Notes: generated from the sequence alone by a model not told the origin. 64,000 nt of DNA from an uncultured Acetatifactor sp. (GCA_910588225.1 CAJUQT010000003.1:74531-138530); one strand, 5' to 3'. Counted from the stretch's first letter, positions 35,693 through 44,767 are shown. Numbers and translations are program-made.

Positions 35693-37375
35693 TCAATCCT
35701 TTTCCCGTTTTTTCAACTGTCTGTAAAGGACATCCTGCAGCTGCTCCATGCTTACAGGCTTTGACAGGTGTTCGTTCATACCGGCGTCCTTTGCGGCACG
35801 GATATCTTCCACAAAAGCGTTGGCCGTCATTGCTACAACCCAGACTTTCTCCGCATCCTTCCTGGACAGTTTCCGAAGGCGTCTGGTAGCCTCGTATCCG
35901 TTCATGACCGGCATCTGAACATCCATGAAAATCAGATCAAAATAATATTCCGGAGAGGCTTCGAACTTTTCCAGCGCATGAGCGCCATTGTCGGCTACTT
36001 CTGCGTCCACGCCGTTCAGGGAGAGCATTTCCAGTGCGATTTCCTGGTTCAGCTCATTATCCTCCACCAACAGGACATGACACCCGCTGTAATCTGTGCT
36101 GGCTCTGACAGAGAAATCCTGATGACTGCTGTCCGTGTCTGTCAGGTCGGACAGTGTACTCAAAAGTCTGCTCTTAAACAGCGGACAGGGAACGAAAGCA
36201 CTGACACCTACGCGGGTTGCGCGATATTCCAGCTGAGCCCAGTCCACATCTGAAACCAGCAGAATAGGGAAGTCCGGGCCGGCAGACTGCCTTATATGAG
36301 CCGCCAGCTCCAGAGGCGACATGTCTTCCAGCTCCTGCCCCAGCAGCAGCGCACAGGGCATATGATGTTCGCTGTTGGCCTGTGTCAGGCAGGTTACGGC
36401 ACCCAGTCCGCTTTTTACATGGAGGGGAATCATGTCTGCCTCCTGAAGAAAAGCAATGAGTCTGGCGGCCTGCTGTTCCTGACTTTCGGCTATCAGCACA
36501 GCCTTGCCGGTAAGCCGTTCCAGATTCTTTCCATCCTGGGATGTGAAGGAGAGGGGAAGCCTGATCTGAAAACTGCTGCCCACACCTTCGGTGCTTTCCA
36601 CTTTTATCTGCCCGTCCATGCGGTCTATGAGACTCTTGACAATCGACATTCCCAGGCCGGTGCCTTCGATTTTATTGACCGCGGCATTTTTCACCCGTTC
36701 AAAGGGTACAAAGATTCGTTCCAGAAATTCACTGCTCATCCCGATACCATTGTCTTCACAGGTAAAGTCCAGAAAGATTCTGTTCTGATTCCGGGAATCC
36801 GCAGTATCGTCTGCCCGGTGCTGAAAAAGCCTGACAAGAATTTCTCCGTTGTCCGGCGTGTATTTTATCGCGTTCCCGATAATGTTTACCAGTATCTGCC
36901 GAAGCCGTAAGGGATCGCCGATGAGCACCTCCTGGTAAATCTGTCCGATTTCTATTTTCAGATCATGTTCTTTCTGAACTGCCTGGGGACGTACAATGAC
37001 AGTGATGTCATGGACCAGATCGGCAAGGGAAAAGGTTTCTTCGTTCAGACTCATCCGGTCACTGTCTATCCGGGAGATGTCCAGTACATCGTTTACCAGA
37101 CTCATCAGATGGGAGGAGGCTGTCTGTATCTTCTGCAGGCAATCCTGTACCCGGGCCTTCTCGTCAATGTGGGACAGGGCGATGGCTGTCATGCCTGCAA
37201 TGGCATTCATTGGGGTACGTATGTCATGGGACATATTGGACAGGAAGGTGCTTTTGGCTCTGTTCGCTTCCTGTGCCTGTGTCAGAGCGGTTTTCAGCAT
37301 CTGCAGCTGAAGATTGAGATCCGATATGTCGGTGAGCTCCGGATTTTGGGTATCTGTTTTTTTCATTGTATCCAT
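35693..37375 (-). CDS. Sensor-less hybrid histidine kinase with receiver domain
   Basis: The protein has 560 residues from ATG 37375 (AGGAG 8 bp upstream). A short coiled-coil (1-35) leads to a HisKA domain with H50 (LSNMSHDIRTPMNAIAG), then HATPase_c with N box NIIGNAIKYTPDNG and G boxes EDNGIGM and GTGLGMSIV. A degenerate receiver-like stretch is followed by a true receiver with VLLVEDNELNQ and phosphoacceptor Asp in LIFMDVQMPVMNG. No membrane helix or PAS domain is present, so the input must come from another protein. Confidence 0.88.
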   Translation of the reverse strand: MDTMKKTDTQNPELTDISDLNLQLQMLKTALTQAQEANRAKSTFLSNMSHDIRTPMNAIAGMTAIALSHIDEKARVQDCLQKIQTASSHLMSLVNDVLDISRIDSDRMSLNEETFSLADLVHDITVIVRPQAVQKEHDLKIEIGQIYQEVLIGDPLRLRQILVNIIGNAIKYTPDNGEILVRLFQHRADDTADSRNQNRIFLDFTCEDNGIGMSSEFLERIFVPFERVKNAAVNKIEGTGLGMSIVKSLIDRMDGQIKVESTEGVGSSFQIRLPLSFTSQDGKNLERLTGKAVLIAESQEQQAARLIAFLQEADMIPLHVKSGLGAVTCLTQANSEHHMPCALLLGQELEDMSPLELAAHIRQSAGPDFPILLVSDVDWAQLEYRATRVGVSAFVPCPLFKSRLLSTLSDLTDTDSSHQDFSVRASTDYSGCHVLLVEDNELNQEIALEMLSLNGVDAEVADNGAHALEKFEASPEYYFDLIFMDVQMPVMNGYEATRRLRKLSRKDAEKVWVVAMTANAFVEDIRAAKDAGMNEHLSKPVSMEQLQDVLYRQLKKREKD

Positions 37376-37605
37376 TCCGCACACTCCTTTGATATCCGGT
37401 AAATTTCACATGTACTTTTATTGTACTTTTTACGCAACGTCTTGTCAATGAGGATGCGCACTCTTCTCTATATTTTATGTGACCGTGTTATGCCTGGGGC
37501 AGGCACTGTAATCTGTATGAAAGTTAAGTATTGCTTTTTTGTCAGGTATTGTGTAGACTTAAGGTACTTATTTAATTTTCAGCTGCACAGAGAGGAGCAT
37601 CTATT

Positions 37606-39300
37606 ATGAAACGTGCGATGAAGCAGTCAACTCTGATTTTGATTTTGAATGGGATTTCTATTTTGACATTACTGTATATGGTATATTCATTATTTTTATA
37701 CAGTTCTGTCAGCAACAGACTGACAGAGGCCAATGAAGAACGGTTTGCGCTGACCTACAATGCCAATCGATTTATGAATGGTTCTGCATATCTGACAAAT
37801 GAGGTCAGGGCTTTTGCCGCTACCGGCAGCCAGGAGCATTACGACAATTACTGGAATGAAATCAATGTGTTGAAGAACAGAGACCAGGGTGTGGCGGCTC
37901 TGCAGGAGATTGGAATTACCAAAGAGGAACAGCTTATGATCGACGAGATGTCCGATCTGTCAAATCAGCTGGTTCCGCTGGAAGAAGAGGCCATGAAGGA
38001 AGTACAGGCAGGGGAGAGTGAAAAGGCAGTGGAATATGTGTACGGGGAGGAATACAGTACTTCCATTGCACAGATCAATGCTCTGAAGGAACAATTCCTT
38101 GCTGCGCTGGATGTGAGGTCTCTGGACCAGGTGGAAGAGATGGAGAGAGAAGCGGGATTTATCAGGCTGAGAATGATTCTGGCACTGGTGATGGTCAGTG
38201 GCATTCAGCTGCTGAATATGATTATTACCAGGATACAGATTATGCGCCCTGTGATTGCGGTGAAGAATCAGATGGGAGAAATCTCTCAGGGGAATCTTTC
38301 AGCGGCATTTTCTCTGGAGGCCAACACTTCCGAAATCGGTATGCTGGTAAATTCCATTCATGAAACCAGGCGGGAGCTGAAAAAATATATCAAGGATATT
38401 GATTACATATTGGCCCAGATGGCTCAGGGCAATATGAATCTGACAGTGGGAGAGGATTACCGGGGAGAATTCCTTCCGATTCAGAATGCCATGAAGCAGA
38501 TTCTGGACTCTCTGAACGGCGCACTTATGGGAATCAACAGTACGGCTGAGAGGGTTTCCATGGAATCGGAGCATATGGCTTCCGACGCTCAGACATTGTC
38601 CAGCGGTTCTGTGGAACAGGCAGCAGCCGTCCAGGAGTTGTCTGCAAGCATACAGGATATCTCCAGGCAGGTGGACAGTACTTCAAAGGATGCGGACAAT
38701 GCCAAAACGCTGTCGGAAGAATCATCGGCCCATCTTCAGGTGTGCGACGAGAAGATGGCAGCATTGACAGAAGCCATGGCGGATATATCCCGTTCTTCCA
38801 ATCAGATTGGCGGTATCATCAAAACCATTGAGGATATTGCGCTTCAGACGAAGATATTGGCATTGAATGCGTCGGTTGAAGCGGCGCGGGCAGGCGGAGA
38901 AGCGGGTAAAAGCTTTGCGGTGGTGGCAAATGAAGTACAGAGTCTGGCAAACAAAAGTTCCGCGTCAGCCCAGAATATCACAGAGCTGATTGAGAATTCC
39001 ATGCGGCTGGTGTCCTATGGAGAGACTCTGTCCACAGATACCACCCAGGCTCTTTCCGAGGTGATTTCCAGTGCTGAGAAATCGGCGGAAATGGTGGAAC
39101 GAATTGCGGCGTCGGCTGTGGAGCAGGCACAGTCTCTGAAACAGCTGACCCTGGGGATGGAACAGATATCCGAGGTAGTCCAGACCAATGCGGCAACTGC
39201 GGAGAAATCAGCTGCTTCTGCCAGAGAGCTGAATCAGCAGGCAGATGAGCTGCGGCTTTCCGTTCAGCAGTTTAAACTGCGGGAAACGGGCAGAAGATAG
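37606..39300 (+). CDS. Methyl-accepting chemotaxis protein
   Basis: The protein has 564 residues. TM1 covers about 10-31, a four-helix-bundle sensor about 32-188, and TM2 about 189-208. A HAMP-like region follows, then a long signalling domain with tip IALQTKILALNASVEAARAG and AVVANEVQSLANKSS. The start has GAGGAG 9 bp upstream, and a likely promoter (TTGCTT-N17-TAGACT) lies near 37531-37559. It is divergent from the hybrid kinase. No tethering pentapeptide is seen. Confidence 0.9.
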   Translation: MKRAMKQSTLILILNGISILTLLYMVYSLFLYSSVSNRLTEANEERFALTYNANRFMNGSAYLTNEVRAFAATGSQEHYDNYWNEINVLKNRDQGVAALQEIGITKEEQLMIDEMSDLSNQLVPLEEEAMKEVQAGESEKAVEYVYGEEYSTSIAQINALKEQFLAALDVRSLDQVEEMEREAGFIRLRMILALVMVSGIQLLNMIITRIQIMRPVIAVKNQMGEISQGNLSAAFSLEANTSEIGMLVNSIHETRRELKKYIKDIDYILAQMAQGNMNLTVGEDYRGEFLPIQNAMKQILDSLNGALMGINSTAERVSMESEHMASDAQTLSSGSVEQAAAVQELSASIQDISRQVDSTSKDADNAKTLSEESSAHLQVCDEKMAALTEAMADISRSSNQIGGIIKTIEDIALQTKILALNASVEAARAGGEAGKSFAVVANEVQSLANKSSASAQNITELIENSMRLVSYGETLSTDTTQALSEVISSAEKSAEMVERIAASAVEQAQSLKQLTLGMEQISEVVQTNAATAEKSAASARELNQQADELRLSVQQFKLRETGRR

Positions 39301-39319
39301 CGGACAGGGAGAACAGGAA

Positions 39320-39349
39320 AACGCGGAGAAGATTATTCTTCTCCGCGTT
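39320..39349. terminator. Shared hairpin terminator between convergent genes
   Basis: AACGCGGAGAAG (39320-39331) and CTTCTCCGCGTT (39338-39349) form a perfect 12-bp stem. On the minus strand TTTTCC follows. One arm includes the last codons and stop of the DUF4317 gene, so the terminator is partly coding. Confidence 0.7.
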
Positions 39350-40595
39350 CATTTTCTGAAACCTCTTTTTCAGAGGAGGTCTTCACGGCAATGCCGTTTA
39401 CGATCACTCCGCCGTCCAGTTCGATGACAAGACATTCCCTGCCGTTTATTCTGCGGGTCTCAATCAAATCGGTACGTTCCGGATTGACCTTGATGACGAT
39501 ATCCGGGGTTTTCACCTCAAAGGAACGAGTGTTCATAACATTGGACATGAGCAGAGAAGTATTCTCCCCGGCCGTTTCGTCGTAATGCCGGTCAAATTCA
39601 TCCAGCTTGTCATTTGCCACGCCGCTGTCGGCCAGAATGGTTTTGACTTCATTTTTATCCAGTACAAGTGGTTCCGGTGCCTCTCTGTGCTCTTCCGCCA
39701 GCTCGGTGAACCGGTCGTGAATGCTTTTTACCACTTCGATATCGCAGTCTTCTCCCAGGGCATCTTCTATCAGAGCCTGAAAGGTTTCTTTCTGACTGTC
39801 GGCGGAGAGAGGCAGGGGACAGCCAAACAACTGTTCCACGAATCCTTCCTTTAATTCTTCCGAATTTTTCGAATAGTACAGGAGGCTGTGAATATCTGCA
39901 CTTCTGTCAGTGAAGGCCGGGAAGAGGAAACCTGCCTCGGGAAGAGATACCACCCAGTCTCGGGTACGGTTTCGGAACGTATTTTCTTCTGCGTCATAAC
40001 TCAGTCCCGGCTTGGAGAGCTCAACGGGACAGATACAGGACAGTATGTATTCATAGATTTCATCGGAGGCATCCTCCATTTCCAGACCGTCTGTGGTCCT
40101 TCCCGGCACATCATAGATGTCATGGATGATCAGAATCAGATAATTTCCCACATATTCATAGTTTTCGATGATTTTGTCATAATAGGCTTCCAGGAGGGTA
40201 TCATCTTTCAGCTTGCTGTCTCTCAGGCGCAGCAGAAATTCATGGGTATTGTTCGAAGATTCCGTGTTTATGCGGGAGGAAGAAGCAGTGTCTGCATCTC
40301 CGGGGACCTGGACGTCGGGAAGCACCTCGGCGGCAGCGTCTGCGGTAAGCCCGGCCATTTCCAGAGACAGAGGGAAATCCAGGGTCAGGAGGTTTCTGCC
40401 CAGAGTTCCGGACAGGACCTTCCGCAGAATTTCGAAGTATTTGAACATTTCTTCTTCGGGTAGGGCAAGAAAGGCCTGCTTCAGCTCGGTTTTTTTATTT
40501 TTCTCCCCATCCACATAACAGCCGCAGATACGTGTGATGGAGCAGTTTTTGGGTGTGAGCAGCTTTTTGATTTCTGCAATCTCTTTTTTGGTCAT
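39333..40595 (-). CDS. DUF4317 family protein
   Basis: The protein has 420 residues and no signal peptide or membrane helix. It opens MTKKEIAEIKKLLTPKNCSI and continues ICGCYVDGEKNK, both hallmark lines of DUF4317, a cytosolic family nearly confined to Clostridia. Its length is typical. The function is unknown. It is a single gene, convergent with the chemoreceptor and divergent from mscL. Confidence 0.85.
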   Translation of the reverse strand: MTKKEIAEIKKLLTPKNCSITRICGCYVDGEKNKKTELKQAFLALPEEEMFKYFEILRKVLSGTLGRNLLTLDFPLSLEMAGLTADAAAEVLPDVQVPGDADTASSSRINTESSNNTHEFLLRLRDSKLKDDTLLEAYYDKIIENYEYVGNYLILIIHDIYDVPGRTTDGLEMEDASDEIYEYILSCICPVELSKPGLSYDAEENTFRNRTRDWVVSLPEAGFLFPAFTDRSADIHSLLYYSKNSEELKEGFVEQLFGCPLPLSADSQKETFQALIEDALGEDCDIEVVKSIHDRFTELAEEHREAPEPLVLDKNEVKTILADSGVANDKLDEFDRHYDETAGENTSLLMSNVMNTRSFEVKTPDIVIKVNPERTDLIETRRINGRECLVIELDGGVIVNGIAVKTSSEKEVSENERGEE

Positions 40596-40793
40596 GGCGT
40601 CAACTCCTTAAATTGATTTCAGTCTGTTTTCACGGCACTTGTTCAGTATATACCAAAATTTATGGACAGGCAAGTTACAAATGGGTTGTGGCAGGAGAAT
40701 TCTTGTGATACTATTAATAGGACGGATTTGGAATGTCAGAAAAGTAAAGCAGCTGCACAGGCTGAGGAAATATGCAGAAAGGCAGGAAAACAG

Positions 40794-41267
40794 ATGGGCA
40801 GGAAAGAAAAAAAGGATTTTCAAGGGAAGGGATTTGTAGCGGAGTTCAGAAAGTTTATTACAAGAGGGAATGTGCTGGATATGGCAGTGGGTGTCATTGT
40901 GGGCGGCGCGTTTACTTCCATTGTGACTTCGCTGAACCAGGATATTCTGACACCGATACTGGGCATTTTCGGGGGCACAGATTTCAGCTATCTGTCTGTT
41001 ACTCTGGGCGGCGGGGAAAATGCGCCGGTGCTTTATTACGGGAAATTTATTACAGCAATTATCAATTTCCTGATTACGGCGCTGGTTATTTTCTGTCTGA
41101 TTAAAGTGATTAACGTGCTGAGTGACAGGATGAAGAAAAAGGAAGAGGATAAGCCTGCCGCACCCACTACGAAGAAGTGTCCCTATTGTCTCAGTGACAT
41201 TCCGAAAGAGGCGCTCAGATGTCCTTACTGTACTTCTCATCTGGACGAAAAGAAGGAGAACCGGTAA
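40794..41267 (+). CDS. mscL: Large-conductance mechanosensitive channel with C-terminal zinc ribbon
   Basis: The protein has 157 residues from ATG 40794 (AGGAAAACAG upstream). The MscL core is clear: EFRKFITRGNVLDMAVGVIV in TM1 with the GVIVGGAFTSIVTS gate, and FLITALVIFCLIKVINVL in TM2. After a charged linker, the tail adds KKCPYCLSDIPKEALRCPYC, two CPYC knuckles forming a zinc ribbon absent from E. coli MscL. The channel releases solutes upon osmotic downshock; the ribbon's role is unknown, though similar tails are seen in other Firmicutes. Confidence 0.9.
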   Translation: MGRKEKKDFQGKGFVAEFRKFITRGNVLDMAVGVIVGGAFTSIVTSLNQDILTPILGIFGGTDFSYLSVTLGGGENAPVLYYGKFITAIINFLITALVIFCLIKVINVLSDRMKKKEEDKPAAPTTKKCPYCLSDIPKEALRCPYCTSHLDEKKENR

Positions 41268-41297
41268 ATTATCGGTATGCCGGACAGGGAGGCCGCT

Positions 41298-42353
41298 ATG
41301 TTTTTACTAAAAAGAGGAAAAAAATGGATCTGCCTGATGGCAGGTGCGCTGACTGCTGTCATACTGGGAGGCTGCGGCGGAGCCGGGGAGAAGACCCAGA
41401 GTGCCATGCAGATGATTCAGGAGCTGGATTATCAGGGGGCGCTTGCGCAGCTGGACAGTGCAGAGGAGAGCGGGGAGAACAGCAGACTGATTAACAGAGC
41501 CAGGGGAATCGCCTGCATGGGATTGATTGACTATGAAGGGGCGGCTGCTTTTTTTGAGGCGGCCATTGCGGGCAGTGACGGTCTGGTGCAGAGTATAGAT
41601 TATGATCTGAATTTCTATCTGGCTGCAGCTTACACCAAGAGTGAAAGATACAAAGAGGCGGAGGAAATCTATAATGCGGTGCTTGCCCTGCGCCCGAATG
41701 AAGAGGACGCCTATTTCCTCCGGGGAAATGTGCGTCTGGCACTGAACAATTATGAGGAGGCCATCGCGGATTTCGATAAGGCTATTTCCATGAATCCTGC
41801 AAATTATGACCGGCTGATAGAAATATTTGAAGTGCTGGATTATTACGGGCACGGAGAGGCGGGGCAGGTTTATCTGCGGAATGCTCTGGAGTCCGGGGGA
41901 AAGGACATGGACAAATATGTCAGCGGCCGCATTTATTATTTTCTTGGAGAATATCAGAATGCCTATATGGCTCTGGAGGAAGCGAGAGAGAAGGGCGGCG
42001 CGGAGAGCTATCTGTATCTGGGCAGAGCCTATGAGGCCACAGGGGACTACAACTACGCGGCCAACGTTTACAACAGCTACCTGGAGAATAACGAGGGTAA
42101 TGCGGAAATGTACAACCAGCTGGGACTCTGTGAGATGACCCGGGGAGAGTATCTGAAAGCGCTGGAGGCTTTTCAGGCGGGTATGCAGCTGAAGGATACC
42201 GCCATGATGCAGACTTTGTCCTTCAATGAGATTGTGGCTTATGAATTCCTGGGAGAGTACAGGCAGGCACAGGTTCTGATGGAAAATTATCTGAAAAATT
42301 ATCCTGATGACGAGCAGGCGAAGAGAGAGTACGAATTCCTTTCCACCAGATAA
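41298..42353 (+). CDS. TPR-repeat lipoprotein
   Basis: The protein has 351 residues from ATG 41298 (AGGGAGG upstream). A signal sequence ends in the lipobox VILGGC, giving a lipid-anchored extracytoplasmic protein. About seven tetratricopeptide repeats follow (YKEAEEIYNAVLALRPNEED, YEEAIADFDKAISMNPANYD, YLKALEAFQAGMQLKDT). Partners are unknown; TPR lipoproteins usually scaffold envelope complexes. It follows mscL by 30 bp on the same strand and ends before a strong bidirectional terminator. Confidence 0.82.
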   Translation: MFLLKRGKKWICLMAGALTAVILGGCGGAGEKTQSAMQMIQELDYQGALAQLDSAEESGENSRLINRARGIACMGLIDYEGAAAFFEAAIAGSDGLVQSIDYDLNFYLAAAYTKSERYKEAEEIYNAVLALRPNEEDAYFLRGNVRLALNNYEEAIADFDKAISMNPANYDRLIEIFEVLDYYGHGEAGQVYLRNALESGGKDMDKYVSGRIYYFLGEYQNAYMALEEAREKGGAESYLYLGRAYEATGDYNYAANVYNSYLENNEGNAEMYNQLGLCEMTRGEYLKALEAFQAGMQLKDTAMMQTLSFNEIVAYEFLGEYRQAQVLMENYLKNYPDDEQAKREYEFLSTR

Positions 42354-42376
42354 AATGATACAGGAAGTACATAGGG

Positions 42377-42407
42377 AAAAAGCATCGGCCGAAGGCCGAT
42401 GCTTTTT
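42377..42407. terminator. Bidirectional terminator between TPR lipoprotein and cold-shock gene
   Basis: AAAAGCATCGGCC and GGCCGATGCTTTTT form a perfect stem with a GAA loop (42377-42407), with A-run and T-run on both sides. It ends both convergent units. Confidence 0.9.
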
Positions 42408-42429
42408 ACTGTTTGGTTGCAAGAAGCAA

Positions 42430-42645
42430 TTAAGCTACAACAGTAACGTTGGTAGCACGGATTTTGCTGCTGTTCTGGGGATCACATTCGGTATCGAAAG
42501 TAACCTTCTGACCTTCTTCAAGAGACTTGAATCCCTCAGCATTGATGGCGGAAAAATGTACGAATACTTCTTCTCCGGTAGCATCATTGGTGATGAATCC
42601 GTAACCCTTCTGTGCATTAAACCATTTTACTGTACCGTTATTCAT
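42430..42645 (-). CDS. Cold-shock domain protein
   Basis: The protein has 71 residues, the typical CSD length. RNP1 appears as KGYGFI and RNP2 as VFVHF, on a single five-stranded barrel that binds single-stranded RNA/DNA. Start ATG 42645 follows GGAGGTACCTAA. The mRNA has a leader of about 140 nt with two nested stems (see the leader entry), as in cold-regulated csp genes. The consensus promoter suggests strong expression. Confidence 0.95.
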   Translation of the reverse strand: MNNGTVKWFNAQKGYGFITNDATGEEVFVHFSAINAEGFKSLEEGQKVTFDTECDPQNSSKIRATNVTVVA

Positions 42646-42790
42646 TTAGGTACCTCCTTCATAATATTTGGTATTTTACGATTCTAAATCCTCGGGCAGA
42701 AAAATCACATATTTTTGTAAACCATCATTAAAAGTAACAGTGACTTACAAAAATATGTGAGTTCAATGACTTTCATTTAGAATACGGTTG
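42646..42790 (-). promoter_or_regulatory. Structured 5' leader of the cold-shock gene
   Basis: TCACATATTTTTGTAA (42705-42720) and TTACAAAAATATGTGA (42745-42760) form a perfect 16-bp stem with a 24-nt loop. ATTCTAAAT (42681-42689) and ATTTAGAAT (42775-42783) close an outer 9-bp stem around it. The ribosome site (near 42650-42656) lies outside both. E. coli cspA has a temperature-sensing leader; a similar role here is inference. Confidence 0.7.
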
Positions 42791-42791
42791 C

Positions 42792-42821
42792 AGTATACCA
42801 CCATTCTATACGTAATGTCAA
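42792..42821 (-). promoter_or_regulatory. Promoter of the cold-shock gene
   Basis: On the minus strand TTGACA (42816-42821) and extended TGGTATACT (-10 at 42792-42797) are 18 bp apart. Confidence 0.75.
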
Positions 42822-42902
42822 TAAGTTTTTTTGAAAATGTGCATAGATTTTTGTGATTCAGGGAAAACTTGGTACAAATCGTTTAACTTGGAGGATTTTC
42901 CT

Positions 42903-43565
42903 ATGATGATGAATGTATTGTGGATGATGACAGCGTTGGTTGCAGGGTTTATGGTGGGCAGGATATCCATGTATTCCATGTACGGACAGATGGATGTGGA
43001 AGAGACGGAAGAGGCCTCTGTTCCTCAGGAGGAGAGAAAGCGGTTCCGGCGGGGAAGAGGACACAGAACAGAAGAAAAAGGGCAGTTCTGGTCCGTGGGA
43101 AGTCCGGCATCCGGTGATGTGACGCTGCAGAGGGAGGGAGAACATCCCACAGTGGTAATCCATCCTGACAGCGACAGAATCTATGCGCCGGCGGGCGGAA
43201 AAGTCACCAGACTGTTTCCCATGGGCAATGCGCTGCTGTTTACCACGGATTTTGGGACAGAATTATACATTCAGGCAGGAGATCGAAACGACGAGCTTCT
43301 GGTCCGACACTATCGCCCCAGAATTGTTCAGAACGAAGTAGTGGAAAAAGGGAAGCTGCTTCTGGAATTTGACAGGGCAGGTCTGGTGACGGAAGGCGCC
43401 TCTGCAGAAGTACTTGTCTGTGTGGAGAACTGTTTCTATGGCGGGGAGGTGCGGCTGACGGCCGGTGAATATGTGAAAGTCGGTGAAGAAATTCTGCAGG
43501 TATGTGAAAAAACCGCGCAGGAGTCTTTTTCCAAAGCACGAGCGGTGTCTGTCAAGACTTCCTGA
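42903..43565 (+). CDS. Membrane-anchored EIIA-Glc-like protein lacking both active-site histidines
   Basis: The protein has 220 residues with GGAGG before ATG 42903. An N-terminal helix (VLWMMTALVAGFMVGRI) and a charged linker lead to a PTS EIIA-glucose-type beta sandwich at about 68-205 (SDRIYAPAGGKVTRLFPMGN, FGTELYIQAGD, YVKVGEEILQV). In E. coli EIIA-Glc the catalytic pair is H75 and H90, 15 residues apart. Here the same two positions, also 15 apart, are N109 and Q124. It therefore cannot carry phosphate and is probably a binding or sensor protein at the membrane. Confidence 0.75.
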   Translation: MMMNVLWMMTALVAGFMVGRISMYSMYGQMDVEETEEASVPQEERKRFRRGRGHRTEEKGQFWSVGSPASGDVTLQREGEHPTVVIHPDSDRIYAPAGGKVTRLFPMGNALLFTTDFGTELYIQAGDRNDELLVRHYRPRIVQNEVVEKGKLLLEFDRAGLVTEGASAEVLVCVENCFYGGEVRLTAGEYVKVGEEILQVCEKTAQESFSKARAVSVKTS

Positions 43566-43633
43566 TTTTCAGGAAGAAATAAGGCTGTTCCACTATATCT
43601 TAATAAATGGATAAGACGGTTAAGATTTGAATA

Positions 43634-43718
43634 TTGTCAGACTGTGAGAGATATGAGATAATAATTTCACCAACAGGAAACGGGCCAGGGAGATAAATCT
43701 TCCTGGTGCTGCTTTTTT
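43634..43718 (+). promoter_or_regulatory. Promoter followed by terminator hairpin (possible attenuator)
   Basis: TTGTCA (43634-43639) and GATAAT (43657-43662) are 17 bp apart. About 20 bp after the expected start, CCAGGGAGAT (43685-43694) pairs with ATCTTCCTGG (43697-43706), followed by TTTTTT (43713-43718). The 3' arm TTCCT-GGTG can instead pair with CACC-AAC-AGGAA at the 5' end. This could be a small RNA, an attenuator, or just the terminator of the EIIA-like gene. Confidence 0.45.
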
Positions 43719-43726
43719 AACAATTT

Positions 43727-44722
43727 ATGCCTGCGGATCAGCTCAATGTCTTTGGGCTGTATCATGCCGGGGGTTCTGGGAAGGCCAGAGAAGCACAGAC
43801 GACGGAAAGAGAGTGATGAATCTGACCAGAAGCGGATGGGCGGGAAGCCAGAGATACGGAACCGTGCTCTGGTCCGGGGATATTGCGGCAGACTGGGGGA
43901 TCCTGAGGCATCAGATTGCGACGGGACTGCAGTTCTGTGCTGGCGGACTTCCCTACTGGACTCTGGATATCGGGGCTTTCTTCGTTAAGAAAGGGATTCA
44001 GTGGTTCAGGAACGGGGAATACCCCGGGGGACTTGAGGATGCCGGTTACAGGGAAATGTATGTGAGGTGGTTCCAGTATGCCGCTTTTCTGCCCATATTC
44101 CGGGCCTATGGGAGGGATGTGAGAAGGGAGCCCTGGCAGTTTGGAGCAGAGGGGGATCTCTTCTATGAAGCGCTGCGGGAGGCGATTCGTCTGCGCTACA
44201 GTCTGCTGCCTTATCTGTATTCCCTTGCGGGAGAAGTCTATCTGGAGGACGGCATGATGATGCGTCCGCTGATGTTCGATTTTCCAGAGGATGAGAAGGT
44301 ATTCCGGATTTCCGACCAGTATATGCTGGGAGACGCACTGATGATTTGTCCGGTGACAGTTCCCATGTATTATGAAAAAGGCGGACGGTCCATAGAGACG
44401 GGGACACGGAAAGTGAGGAAGGTATATCTGCCCGCAGGCACAGACTGGTATGACTGGCACACAGGAGAGCGCCTTTCCGGCGGACAGGAGACAGAGACTT
44501 CGGCGCCTCTGTCACAGAGCATTTACACTTTACGAGGATGCGGGAGACGGCTACGGATATGAGGAAGATGCCTGCTGTCGGACGAGAATTACCTGGGACG
44601 AGGAGACCGAACAGGTGGACTGGGTATCGGAAGGAGATCTGGCGTATCGGCAGGGGGAACTGCAGGTAAAGCTTATCCGGGCGGATGCGGTTCAGACACA
44701 TGAGGAACTGGAAAAACAGTAG
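43727..44722 (+). pseudogene. GH31 glycosidase remnant: 5' truncated, two frameshifts, internal deletion
   Basis: Homology to GH31 begins at ADQLNVFGLYHAGGSGKARE, shifts frame near 43815, and continues as MNLTRSGWAGSQRYGTVLWS through to YLPAGTDWYDWHTGERLSGG. A second shift with loss of about 25 residues near 44520 leads to AFTLYEDAGDGYGYEEDA (DUF5110-like tail). The nucleophile-bearing half is gone, while the acid/base WSGDI remains. It is a paralogue of the two intact GH31 genes at 28-32 kb but of a different subgroup. Confidence 0.8.
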
Positions 44723-44767
44723 TGCGGGCAGGGGAGGCTGCCCGGGCGGAACAGGAGAAGCAGAAAA

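Noticed and set aside
42361..42687. 126-codon plus-strand ORF over the cold-shock gene
   Set aside because: It is antisense to the clear cold-shock gene and spans the terminator hairpin.
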